Source: Alphaproteobacteria bacterium (GTDB taxonomy: Bacteria > Pseudomonadota > Alphaproteobacteria > Rhizobiales > Beijerinckiaceae). Taken from it: a DNA stretch of 6,569 nucleotides. The position numbers and the translations under genes were made by a program. Shown here piece after piece: positions 1-6,569 of this stretch. The stretch covers positions 1-6,569 of the forward strand of contig RFZR01000094.1 in the NCBI GenBank assembly GCA_009920595.1, in the 5' to 3' direction. The notes below the pieces were generated by a model, which saw only the letters and a list, made by a program, of their open reading frames with translations, did no database searches and was not told where the DNA came from. The stretch's first letter is position 1. Each line of letters opens with the position of its first letter.

Positions 1-2
1 CA

Positions 3-926
3 GGTGAAGATGTGTTTGTCGGCAATGATGATGCCTTCTTCGCCGCACCCGGAAGTGAGGCGTCACTCGCGTTTTTGTTGAAGGGGCATCCTGATGCGAC
101 TTTGGTTGCCGGCGCGACTGATATAGGTCTGTGGATTACCAAAGGTCTCCAAGATCTTAAGAAAATCATTTGGCTTGGACGTATTCGTTCCTTAGCCACG
201 ATTGAAGAAACGGAAACGAGTTTGACGATTGGGGCGTCGATCACGCATCAACAGGCCTTGCCACGTTTGGCGGCGATTGATCCCGATATTGCTGAACTCG
301 GGCGTCGCTTCGGATCAACGCAAGTGCGGATGTCTGGCACCGTTGTTGGTAATATTGCCAATGGTTCGCCGATAGGCGATTGGCCGCCGGTGTTTATTGC
401 ATTAGGGGCGGTGCTTGAATTGCGCGAAGGATTCTCCAGCCGTAAATTACCACTTGAAGAATTCTTTATTGCTTATCGCAAGCAGAACCGTGAGCCCCAG
501 GAATATCTGCGCCGCGTCACGATTCAAAAGCCTGGTCCCGATGATCATATTCGCGTGTTCAAAGTGACGAAGCGCCGCGACGAAGATATCTCAGCTGTGA
601 TGGGCGCATTTAAAGTGACTGTTAAGGGCGATGTCGTCACCGAAGCGCGAATTGCCTTTGGAGGCATGGCGGGTATTCCGAAGCGCGCGCATAACGCGGA
701 GCGCGCGATTATCGGGGCATCGATAAAAGACATTGCCACCTGGCGCGCTGGTGCTGAAGCGATCGAACGGGACTTTGAGCCTCTGTCCGATCATCGTGCC
801 TCTGCTGAATATCGCATGCGCGTCGCACGTAATCTTGTGATCAAAGCCTTGGCAGAGATTGCGGGCGTGCCCTCAACCACCACACGTATCTTTGCGCATC
901 GCGAGGCAAGTCATGCCGCTGAATGA
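3..926 (+). CDS. xdhA: Xanthine dehydrogenase small subunit XdhA, C-terminal FAD part (5' truncated by window edge)
   Basis: This is the FAD-binding part of the small subunit of xanthine dehydrogenase, which passes electrons from the molybdenum centre and Fe-S clusters to NAD+ in the cytoplasm. The frame is open to the left edge, so 307 residues are visible. Compared with about 460 residues in Rhodobacter capsulatus XdhA, the missing N-terminus should carry the two 2Fe-2S clusters (inferred, not seen). Visible motifs are the FAD loop LVAGATDIGLWITK near residue 35, the second FAD motif VVGNIANGSPIGD near residue 115, EEFFIAYRKQ, and the C-terminal FAD-domain blocks DISAVMGAF, FGGMAGIPKRA and PLSDHRASAEYRM. 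A GTG at position 12 is internal and not the start. Glycines are replaced at two FAD-loop positions (GA for GG, VG for GG). The 3' end overlaps xdhB by 14 nt. Identification is firm from motif order. Confidence 0.95.
   Translation, partial: GEDVFVGNDDAFFAAPGSEASLAFLLKGHPDATLVAGATDIGLWITKGLQDLKKIIWLGRIRSLATIEETETSLTIGASITHQQALPRLAAIDPDIAELGRRFGSTQVRMSGTVVGNIANGSPIGDWPPVFIALGAVLELREGFSSRKLPLEEFFIAYRKQNREPQEYLRRVTIQKPGPDDHIRVFKVTKRRDEDISAVMGAFKVTVKGDVVTEARIAFGGMAGIPKRAHNAERAIIGASIKDIATWRAGAEAIERDFEPLSDHRASAEYRMRVARNLVIKALAEIAGVPSTTTRIFAHREASHAAE
903..906 (+). promoter_or_regulatory. Shine-Dalgarno site for xdhB
   Basis: GAGG lies six bases before the ATG at 913, inside the end of xdhA. It supports 913 as the xdhB start. 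The open frame extends upstream to at least 859, but the extra 18 residues lack homology to XdhB N-termini, which begin just before the HDSA..HV.G motif. Confidence 0.7.
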
Positions 927-3225
927 CCCTGTCACGCGTTATCAAGGTCAAGCTCTTCCGCATGACTCGGCTGAACGGCATGTGAGTGGCCGAGCGCTTT
1001 ACATTGATGATCTTCCCGAGCCCGAAGGTATTTTACATATCGCGCTCGGTGGCTCACCGGTCGCGCGCGGCAAGATCATATCGCTTGATGTTCGTGACGT
1101 GCGCGCCGCACCCGGCGTTGTCGCCGTGATCACGGCATCGGATATTCCTGGCAAGAATGATGTCTCACCCGCGATGGGCGATGATCCAATGTTCGCATCG
1201 GATCGAGTTGAATTTGTTGGCCAAGCTTTATTTGCTGTTGTTGCGCATTCGCGCGATGCGGCGCGTCGCGCCGTTCGCTTGGTGAAGACGGTCATCGAAG
1301 AAGAAAAGCCTTCTGTCACCGTTGAGGATGCGCTTGAGCGCAATGAAACTGTTTTGCCTGATTATGCTTTTGGTCGCGGTGATGTGGCTGAGGCGTTCTC
1401 TTCGTCGCCGCTTCAGCTTGAAGGCTCTTTTAACATTGGTGGACAAGAGCATTTCTATCTTGAAGGGCAAGTGGCCCTCGCATTGCCCGGTGAAGGGCAG
1501 GAGATGCATGTCTATTCGTCAACGCAACATCCAACTGAAGTTCAGCATGTTGTCGCGCGTATTCTGGGGGTGCCCGATGCCTTCGTGACCTGCGAAGTGC
1601 GTCGTATGGGTGGTGGTTTTGGTGGCAAAGAAAGCCAAGCTTCGCAATGGGCAGCAATTGCGGCCCTTGCTGCACGGATCACCGGCAAGCCTTGTAAGAT
1701 CAGACTTGATCGTGATGATGACATGATGATGACCGGCAAGCGTCACGAATTCCGTGTTGATTGGAAAATCGGTACCAATGAGGCGGGTCACATCAAGGGC
1801 GTCGATCTTTCGCTTCTCGCGCGATGTGGCTATTCAGCAGATCTCAGTCAAGGCGTTGTTGATCGCGCGATGTTTCATTCCGACAACGCGTATTTCATGC
1901 CGGTCGTAAACATCTCTTCGCGCCGGTTGAAGACGAATACAGTTTCTAATACCGCATTTCGCGGGTTCGGCGGGCCACAAGGGATCTTGGCGATTGAACG
2001 CATCATCGATGCTATCGCAAGCGCTACGGGTCGTGATCCGCTCGATATCAGAAAAGAAAATCTCTATCGGCCTGAGGGGGCGGTGACGCCCTATGGTATG
2101 CCCGTTGAAGATTTCGATATCGGTCAGGCGTTGATTGAACAGCTCGAAACCGACTCGAATTATCGCGAGAGACGCAAAGCGATTGATGCGTTTAATCAAG
2201 ACTCACCCTTGATCCGTCGTGGGCTCGCCCTCACACCGTTGAAATTTGGTATTTCCTTTACGCTTACCCAACTCAACCAAGCGGGCGCACTTGTTCATGT
2301 TTATTCGGATGGCTCCGTCCATCTCAATCATGGCGGAACGGAAATGGGGCAGGGCCTCTTCCAAAAGGTTGCGCAAATTGTGGCTGATGAATTCGGCGTC
2401 TCTATCGACCGCGTTCGGATTACGGCGACGACAACCGGCAAGGTTCCGAATTCTTCCCCAACTGCCGCTTCATCTGGTTCTGATTTGAACGGCATGGCGG
2501 CCTTGATTGCTGCCCGCGCGATCAAGAAGCGCATAGCGGAATTTCTCGCTTCATCGCGTGGCGTCTCTCTTGAGGCCGTTCACTTCGTTGATGATCATGT
2601 CTTGGTTGGCGATCACCGTCTATCTTTTGCCGAAGCGGCAAAGACCGCGCATCAAGCCCGTATTCATCTCTCGGAAGCGGGTTATTATAAAACGCCAAAA
2701 GTTGAATGGGACCGTGCTCAGGCACGCGGTCGTCCTTTCTATTATTTCGCTTATGGCGCGGCGTGCAGTGAAGTCGCGATTGATACGCTCACAGGTGAAA
2801 TGAAGCTCGAGCGTGTGGATATTCTTCATGATGTCGGGCGCTCACTCAACCCGGCTCTCGATATCGGTCAGATCGAAGGCGCCTTTGTGCAAGGTATGGG
2901 CTGGCTCACAAGTGAAGAGCTTGTCTATGACCAGAAAGGTCGTCTGCGTACCCATGCGCCTTCGACCTATAAAATTCCGGTTGCCTCAGATATCCCTGAG
3001 CATTTCAATGTGCGTTTGTTTGATGGCGCTAATCGTGAAGATACGGTGTTTCGCTCGAAGGCCGTTGGTGAACCGCCCTTGATGTTGGGTATCTCTGTTT
3101 TCTCAGCCATTTTGAATGCGATTTCATCTTTGAAACCGGGGGCGCAAGTCCCGCTTGATGCACCAGCAACGCCTGAGCGCATATTGAAAGCGGTTCAAGC
3201 GCTTGGCGGTGGTGGTGGGTTTTAA
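913..3225 (+). CDS. xdhB: Xanthine dehydrogenase large subunit XdhB, molybdopterin-binding
   Basis: This is the 770-residue molybdenum-cofactor subunit of xanthine dehydrogenase. It hydroxylates hypoxanthine and xanthine to urate as an (XdhA-XdhB)2 heterotetramer in the cytoplasm. The N-terminal hammerhead domain opens with LPHDSAERHVSGRA (residues about 14-27). The molybdopterin domains follow. Key residues line up with R. capsulatus XdhB: Q205 in STQHPTE (family Q197), E240 in GGGFGGKESQ (E232, substrate binding), R318 in VVDRAMFHSD (R310, substrate binding) and E720 in KAVGEPPL (E730, catalytic base). Other landmarks are AFRGFGGPQG around residue 350, HFYLEGQ, HGGTEMGQGL at 473-482, SPTAASSGSDLNG, and ALDIGQIEGAFVQG. 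Length and motif order are normal, so the enzyme looks functional. It overlaps xdhA by 14 nt and sits 3 nt before xdhC, implying translational coupling. The ATG at 913 is chosen from the GAGG site and family N-termini. Confidence 0.97.
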   Translation: MPLNDPVTRYQGQALPHDSAERHVSGRALYIDDLPEPEGILHIALGGSPVARGKIISLDVRDVRAAPGVVAVITASDIPGKNDVSPAMGDDPMFASDRVEFVGQALFAVVAHSRDAARRAVRLVKTVIEEEKPSVTVEDALERNETVLPDYAFGRGDVAEAFSSSPLQLEGSFNIGGQEHFYLEGQVALALPGEGQEMHVYSSTQHPTEVQHVVARILGVPDAFVTCEVRRMGGGFGGKESQASQWAAIAALAARITGKPCKIRLDRDDDMMMTGKRHEFRVDWKIGTNEAGHIKGVDLSLLARCGYSADLSQGVVDRAMFHSDNAYFMPVVNISSRRLKTNTVSNTAFRGFGGPQGILAIERIIDAIASATGRDPLDIRKENLYRPEGAVTPYGMPVEDFDIGQALIEQLETDSNYRERRKAIDAFNQDSPLIRRGLALTPLKFGISFTLTQLNQAGALVHVYSDGSVHLNHGGTEMGQGLFQKVAQIVADEFGVSIDRVRITATTTGKVPNSSPTAASSGSDLNGMAALIAARAIKKRIAEFLASSRGVSLEAVHFVDDHVLVGDHRLSFAEAAKTAHQARIHLSEAGYYKTPKVEWDRAQARGRPFYYFAYGAACSEVAIDTLTGEMKLERVDILHDVGRSLNPALDIGQIEGAFVQGMGWLTSEELVYDQKGRLRTHAPSTYKIPVASDIPEHFNVRLFDGANREDTVFRSKAVGEPPLMLGISVFSAILNAISSLKPGAQVPLDAPATPERILKAVQALGGGGGF

Positions 3226-3228
3226 AAA

Positions 3229-4110
3229 ATGACCCTCTACGCCCTTTATGATCGCGTTCGTGAGCAGCTCGTAATTGATGATCGTGTTGCGCTTGTGACG
3301 ATTAAAGCCGCGCGTGGCTCGACGCCGCAAAAAGCGGGCGCGAGCATGATGGTCACGAAAGAGGGTGCAATTAGCGGAACGATTGGCGGCGGAGCATTTG
3401 AATATGCTGCTATTCAAGACGCGATAAGATTTATGGCCTCTGGTCAAATTGGTGATTTTCAAAAGCTCTATCCGCTTGGTCCTGATTTGGGTCAATGCTG
3501 TGGCGGGTCTGTTGAAATTGAAACTTCGATTTTTTCAAGAGAGACGAGTGGTGAGATTGCGATACGGCGTGCAGCTCTTGAATCAGAGAAGTTAACGCCT
3601 TTGGCGCTCTTTGGCGCGGGCCATGTCGGGCGTGCGGTTGTGATTGCGTTGGCATCATTGCCCTTCCAGGTCACTTGGATTGATGAACGCGAAGGCATTT
3701 TCCCCGATGCGGTTCCACGCAATGTCACGGCATCGCAAATTGAAGATCCGGTGAAAATGATCGCTGCACTTCCCCAGCGCTCATATTGTCTTATCATGAC
3801 TCATTCGCACGCGCTGGATCTCGCTCTCGTCGATGCCGCGTTGCGACGTGATGATCTCGAATATATTGGCCTTATTGGTTCATCAACGAAACGAGCGCGT
3901 TTTCATTCGCGCTTGCGGCAGAGTGGCGTTAGCTTAAGCGCGCTTTCACGGATGGTTTGTCCGATTGGGTTGCCCTCTCTTTATGGTAAAGATCCAGCTG
4001 TCATAGCCGCGTCTGTCGCGGCTGATTTGTTGATCCGTCGGCAATCCGCGCAAACTGATTTAGACATCAAGCCAAATAAAAAACAAGAAAAACGATTGGC
4101 TATGATTTGA
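3229..4110 (+). CDS. xdhC: Xanthine dehydrogenase accessory protein XdhC
   Basis: XdhC is the maturation chaperone of xanthine dehydrogenase. In the R. capsulatus family it binds molybdenum cofactor, promotes its sulfuration and hands it to XdhB. This 293-residue protein has the N-terminal XdhC/CoxI domain with ARGSTPQKAGASM (residues 28-40), TIGGGAFE (51-58) and the paired-cysteine motif LGQCCGG (C90, C91), which is implicated in Moco binding. A C-terminal Rossmann-like domain follows, with LFGAGHVGRA (127-136), THSHALD (191-197), YIGLIGS (212-218) and CPIGLP plus the helix KDPAVIAASVAADLL (254-268). The last 25 residues form a polar, lysine-rich tail beyond the usual domain end. The start is the ATG three bases after the xdhB stop, following a G-rich run. 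It is probably made by coupled translation. It ends 33 nt before guaD. A CoxI-like role for another molybdoenzyme is unlikely given its place after xdhAB. Confidence 0.95.
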   Translation: MTLYALYDRVREQLVIDDRVALVTIKAARGSTPQKAGASMMVTKEGAISGTIGGGAFEYAAIQDAIRFMASGQIGDFQKLYPLGPDLGQCCGGSVEIETSIFSRETSGEIAIRRAALESEKLTPLALFGAGHVGRAVVIALASLPFQVTWIDEREGIFPDAVPRNVTASQIEDPVKMIAALPQRSYCLIMTHSHALDLALVDAALRRDDLEYIGLIGSSTKRARFHSRLRQSGVSLSALSRMVCPIGLPSLYGKDPAVIAASVAADLLIRRQSAQTDLDIKPNKKQEKRLAMI

Positions 4111-4129
4111 GAGCGTCATAATAATTTTT

Positions 4130-4140
4130 GAGGCAGGTGG
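4130..4140 (+). promoter_or_regulatory. Shine-Dalgarno region for guaD
   Basis: The purine-rich run GAGGCAGGTGG lies in the 33-nt gap after xdhC. GAGG is 10 nt before the ATG at 4144 and 7 nt before an in-frame TTG at 4141. Either start would change the protein by only one residue. The ATG is preferred as the commoner codon. Confidence 0.55.
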
Positions 4141-4143
4141 TTG

Positions 4144-4617
4144 ATGACTGATGACGAAAAATTTCTCGCGCGCGCAATTGCTCTTTCGCGTGAACGTATG
4201 GAAGCGAATGAAGGCGGTCCCTTCGGCGCGCTGGTGGCGCGCGACGGCATCATTCTCGCTGAAGGCTGGAACATGGTGACGTCTTCGAATGATCCGACGG
4301 CTCACGCTGAGGTGAGCGCGATCCGTCGCGCCTGCACGGCGGTTGGTCATTTCGAGTTGAAAGGTGCCACGCTTTATACAAGCTGCGAGCCTTGCCCTAT
4401 GTGTTTGGCATCCGCCTATTGGGCGCGTGTTTCACGCATTGTTTATGCGAATACGCGTGATGAAGCCGCAGCCATCGGTTTTGATGATGCCTTCATCTAT
4501 GATGAAGTGCCAAAGGATCCTGCCGCTCGAAGCCTACCGATGGAGCATCATCCCCGTGATGACGCGCGCGCTGCTTTTGCTGCATGGGCGGCAAAGCCCG
4601 ATAAAATTCGTTATTGA
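4144..4617 (+). CDS. guaD: Guanine deaminase (cytidine-deaminase fold)
   Basis: This small zinc hydrolase deaminates guanine to xanthine, feeding XdhAB in the cytoplasm. The 157-residue length matches Bacillus subtilis GuaD (156 residues). The zinc site is complete: H54 and the catalytic proton-shuttle E56 in PTAHAEV, and C84 and C87 in SCEPCPMC. GGPFGALV (24-31), NDPTAHAE and the C-terminal GFDDAFIYDEV (family GFDD.FIY.E) favour guanine deaminase over tRNA adenosine deaminase TadA, which has a different C-terminal end. The final tyrosine of KIRY agrees with the GuaD C-terminus, where the swapped tail helps close the active site of a neighbour in the dimer. Its place between xdhC and puuD supports purine use. 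Its stop codon overlaps the GAGGA ribosome site for puuD. A broader nucleoside or ammeline deaminase activity cannot be excluded from sequence alone. Confidence 0.93.
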   Translation: MTDDEKFLARAIALSRERMEANEGGPFGALVARDGIILAEGWNMVTSSNDPTAHAEVSAIRRACTAVGHFELKGATLYTSCEPCPMCLASAYWARVSRIVYANTRDEAAAIGFDDAFIYDEVPKDPAARSLPMEHHPRDDARAAFAAWAAKPDKIRY

Positions 4618-4626
4618 GGATCAATC

Positions 4627-5740
4627 ATGACCGCGTTTGCGCTTGACTGGATCAATCTTGCGATCAGATGGTTTCATATCATTGTGGGGATCGCCTGGAT
4701 TGGAGCGAGCTTTCATTTCGTCTGGCTCGATTATTCTCTGCGTGCGCGCGAAAATATGAATAAGGGCGTTTTTGGTTCGTCATGGCTTGTTCATGGCGGT
4801 GGCTTCTATCATGTCGAAAAATATTTGGTGGCGCCGCCAAGTCTGCCCGCAGATTTGCATTGGTTTAAATGGGAAGCCTATCTCACCTTCTTGACAGGCT
4901 TTGCACTGCTGATTGTGCAATATTATTGGAACGCATCGGTCTATCTTGTTGATCCGAATATCTATGCGATGACGGGCACGAAGGCGATTGTGATCTCGGT
5001 CTTGTCGCTTCTTGCCGGTTGGATCGTTTATGATCTTTTGTGCCGGTCAACGCTTGGAGAACACACAGGTTATTTAGCGCTTGCTGTTTTCATTTTGATC
5101 ACCGGTGCGGCTTACGGGTTCTCGCATGTCTTTTCAGGACGCGGCGCCTTCATTCATGTCGGCGCGATGGTGGGCACCATCATGGCGGCAAATGTGTTTC
5201 GTGTGATCATTCCCAATCAGAAGAAAGTCACAGCCGCGCTTCTTGCGGGCGAAACACCTGATCCGAAATATGGCAAGATTGGCAAGCAACGTTCACTCCA
5301 TCCCATCCTCATGGCTCGTTGTGGCGTTGATTGTTTTGTCCGGTGGTATGATCCGGCATTTCTTTAATCGCGTTGATGCGGGTGATGCGGCGACAAAAGT
5401 CTTTTGGACTTTACCTTTGGCGCTTCTGGCTTTGGCGGTTGCGATTTGGTGGACGGCGCCGTCTACAAAATCCGTTTCGCAGAAAGTCAGCGATGCGCAA
5501 GTGCTCGCCATCACGGCAAAACATTGCACAATGTGTCATCAAGCCCAACCCACTCACGAAAGTTTCAAAGGCGGAGAGCCGCCCAAAGCGGTGATGCTCG
5601 ATACGATTGAAAATATCAGAAAAAATGCGCAACAAATTCTTGTGCAAGCTGTTGATGGGCGGGTGATGCCCCTCGGCAATGAAACAGGCATGACCGATGA
5701 AGAACGCGCGAAGCTCGGCGCGTGGATTGCCGCTCAATGA
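4627..5740 (+). pseudogene. puuD: Membrane-bound cytochrome c urate oxidase PuuD, interrupted by a frame-shifting deletion
   Basis: PuuD is an integral membrane urate oxidase with a C-terminal cytochrome c domain. It converts urate to 5-hydroxyisourate and passes electrons to the respiratory chain. The first fragment (4627-5367) follows the family for 225 residues: membrane segments near residues 11-35, 80-105, 118-140, 148-168 and 174-195, and motifs WFHIIVGIAWIGASFHFVW, VHGGGFYHVEKY, SGRGAFIHVGAM and VIIPNQKK, ending at KQRSLH. It then runs into 21 unrelated residues and a stop. The family continues in another frame from about 5312: WLVVALIVLSGGMIRHFFNR, one more membrane segment, then the haem c site CTMCH with distal-methionine region MPLGNETGMTDEER. 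About 26 residues (family NNYLTLP..NHYPL, roughly one membrane helix) are missing, net about -68 nt. Start ATG 4627 has GAGG seven bases upstream. Identification is firm. Whether the lesion is biological or an assembly loss is open. Confidence 0.88.
5302..5311 (+). other. Deletion junction and frame change inside puuD
   Basis: Only 10 nt separate the histidine codon of KQRSLH (5299-5301, first frame) from the tryptophan codon of WLVVAL (5312-5314, second frame). In PuuD proteins about 26 residues lie between these points. The junction region CCATCCCATCCTCAT (5298-5312) contains short repeats of CCATC, which fits loss by slippage or recombination between short homologies. This is inferred from remembered family sequence, not from an alignment. 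Confidence 0.75.
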
Positions 5741-6255
5741 CTGAGCCTCTCACGCTCGCACAAGTGAACGCACTGACGCGGGAAGAATTTATTGCGCAAT
5801 TTGGTGATATTGCCGAGCATTCATCATGGGTGGCTGAGGGCGCGGTCAGTTCGCGTCCATTTTTGTCTCATGACTCACTCGTTGATGCGTTTCAGCAAAG
5901 CGTGTTGACGGCTCCCCAATCAAGTCAAGACGCCTTGATCTTAGCGCATCCCGATCTTGCTGGGCGTGCTGCAAAGGCGGGCGATCTGGCTGAAGAATCC
6001 CGACGCGAACAAAAGGGTGCAGGGCTTGATCGTCTCACCGAAGATGAGTTCAAGCGCTTTCATCAATTAAATGATCTTTACCGTGCGCGCTTCGGCTTTC
6101 CGTTTATCTTTGCCGTGTCAGGCGCTACCAAATTTCAAATTCTGGAATCTTTTGAGATGCGTGTTGGCGGCACAAAGTCCGAGGAGCGCTTGACCGCGCT
6201 CGCGCAAGTTTTACGCATCATCCGCTTTCGCCTCGAGACGCGGGTCAAAGGTTAA
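5737..6255 (+). CDS. uraD: 2-oxo-4-hydroxy-4-carboxy-5-ureidoimidazoline (OHCU) decarboxylase
   Basis: UraD decarboxylates OHCU to (S)-allantoin, the last step of urate breakdown to allantoin, in the cytoplasm. The 172-residue protein has the family hallmarks: LILAHPDLAG with the catalytic histidine H71, EESRREQKGAGLDRL (86-100), FNDLYRxRFGFPFIFAVSG-like block at 110-129 (here LNDLYRARFGFPFIFAVSG), and the C-terminal IIRFRLETRV, where the family has its conserved substrate-binding arginine. The ATG at 5737 overlaps the puuD stop as ATGA. The frame extends upstream to a GTG at 5722, but the extra five residues fit no family pattern. The ribosome site is poor (only GGA about 10 nt upstream), so expression probably relies on coupling to the end of puuD. 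No fusion to HIU hydrolase (UraH) is present, although such fusions exist elsewhere. The stop codon falls in the loop of the terminator hairpin. Confidence 0.95.
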   Translation: MTEPLTLAQVNALTREEFIAQFGDIAEHSSWVAEGAVSSRPFLSHDSLVDAFQQSVLTAPQSSQDALILAHPDLAGRAAKAGDLAEESRREQKGAGLDRLTEDEFKRFHQLNDLYRARFGFPFIFAVSGATKFQILESFEMRVGGTKSEERLTALAQVLRIIRFRLETRVKG

Positions 6256-6276
6256 ATCGCGTCTCTTGTTCTCTTT
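6235..6276 (+). terminator. Intrinsic terminator of the purine operon
   Basis: A perfect 8-bp inverted repeat, GAGACGCG (6235-6242) and CGCGTCTC (6258-6265), encloses a 15-nt loop. It is followed on the + strand by the T-rich run TTGTTCTCTTT (6266-6276). The stem is GC-rich, as expected for a Rho-independent terminator. The left arm is the end of the uraD reading frame and the stop codon lies in the loop. The minus-strand direction lacks a T run after the stem, so it should act on the operon only. Confidence 0.75.
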
Positions 6277-6281
6277 AGCCG

Positions 6282-6569
6282 CTATTGAATTTTAGGCGGA
6301 GCCAAGAGGTCAATGGCGGGCATATCGCCGGTTGCAGGTGCGAGTTGGAATTGTTCCATCGCTTTCTTCTCATCGATGATCACCGCGCCATCCTTGTAAT
6401 GCATGACCATTTGCGGGAACGCAATCACAAGGCCGACCATGATCAACTGAATGATCACGAAGGGCACAGCCCCCCAATAGATTTGCTCGGTCGTTACCGG
6501 CTCCATACTGCGCTTGGTAAGCTTATCGATATATTTCGATTTTGGCGCAACGGAGCGTAAGAAGAAGAG
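6282..6569 (-). CDS. TRAP transporter large permease subunit (DctM family), C-terminal part, 5' truncated by window edge
   Basis: This is the C-terminal 95 residues of the large membrane subunit of a TRAP transporter, a secondary uptake system using a periplasmic binding protein and an ion gradient. The frame is open to the right edge, so the ATG at 6504-6506 is internal. The visible part begins FFLRSVAPK, the loop typical before the last helix in DctM proteins. TTEQIYWGAVPFVIIQLIM follows and runs into the final membrane helix ending AFPQMV (visible residues about 26-55). A polar C-terminal tail of about 40 residues ends APPKIQ. The gene converges on uraD with 26 nt between the two stop codons. 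The substrate cannot be read from this end, and the convergent orientation gives no support for a purine role. Confidence 0.8.
   Translation of the reverse strand, partial: LFFLRSVAPKSKYIDKLTKRSMEPVTTEQIYWGAVPFVIIQLIMVGLVIAFPQMVMHYKDGAVIIDEKKAMEQFQLAPATGDMPAIDLLAPPKIQ

Noticed and set aside
859..912. Upstream in-frame extension of xdhB beginning at 859
   Set aside because: It lies inside xdhA, adds 18 residues with no XdhB similarity, and the GAGG site and family N-termini support 913.
1834..2199. 121-residue open frame on the minus strand inside xdhB
   Set aside because: It is fully covered by the conserved XdhB coding frame, has no recognisable domain and no ribosome site, and is a shadow frame.
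3124..3495. 123-residue minus-strand open frame over the xdhB-xdhC junction
   Set aside because: It overlaps conserved coding sequence of both genes and shows no family features.
5243..5740. Independent cytochrome c gene starting at TTG 5243
   Set aside because: Its first residues are out-of-frame puuD sequence, and from about 5312 it is the continuation of PuuD. There is no ribosome site, so it is treated as the downstream half of a broken gene.
6279..6299. Inverted repeat CCGCTA / TAGGCGG as a terminator for the minus-strand TRAP gene
   Set aside because: The stem is short with a bulge and no T run follows on the minus strand. It also overlaps the TRAP stop codon, so the evidence is too weak.
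6285..6560. 91-residue + strand open frame at the right edge
   Set aside because: It is antisense to the conserved C-terminal helix of the TRAP permease, is histidine-rich by reverse coding, and is a shadow frame.
1..6569. Mobile elements, CRISPR arrays, tRNA or rRNA genes, phage or toxin-antitoxin genes, or a new defence system
   Set aside because: No repeats with spacers, terminal inverted repeats, RNA-like folds or unknown proteins were seen. Every gene belongs to a recognised family.

Overview
The window holds a single-direction purine-catabolism operon on the + strand, in the order xdhA (3' part only) - xdhB - xdhC - guaD - puuD (broken) - uraD. At the right edge it meets, tail to tail, the 3' end of a minus-strand TRAP transporter large permease gene. 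The protein types and gene order point to an alphaproteobacterium, most likely of the Rhizobiales/Hyphomicrobiales. The xanthine dehydrogenase is the two-subunit Rhodobacter capsulatus type. Guanine deaminase is the small cytidine-deaminase-fold GuaD. Urate oxidation is assigned to the membrane-bound, cytochrome c-carrying PuuD rather than soluble uricase. Base composition is moderate and looks even across the genes, with no sign of foreign DNA, insertion sequences, RNA genes or CRISPR.

Layout: 3-926 is the FAD-domain part of XdhA, whose iron-sulfur N-terminus lies off the left edge. 913-3225 is the molybdopterin subunit XdhB, with all catalytic residues present. 3229-4110 is the maturation factor XdhC. 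4144-4617 is GuaD. 4627-5740 is puuD, split into two frames by an apparent deletion of about 68 nt near 5302-5311. 5737-6255 is OHCU decarboxylase UraD, followed by a good intrinsic terminator at 6235-6276. 6282-6569 (minus) is the C-terminal 95 residues of a TRAP DctM-type permease. Genes are packed with gaps of 3 to 33 nt or overlaps of 4 to 14 nt, and there is no stretch of 300 bases without a gene.

Together the genes would convert guanine to xanthine (GuaD), xanthine to urate (XdhAB, matured by XdhC), urate to 5-hydroxyisourate (PuuD), and OHCU to (S)-allantoin (UraD). The intermediate HIU hydrolase (UraH) and allantoinase are not in this window.

The main unusual point is the puuD lesion. 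As written, the sequence cannot make an intact membrane urate oxidase. Because uraD starts inside the puuD stop codon with a weak ribosome site, the lesion may also reduce UraD translation. Either the pathway is decaying at urate, or the assembly has lost a short segment. Otherwise this is a well-understood catabolic operon, and I found no evidence for an undescribed system.
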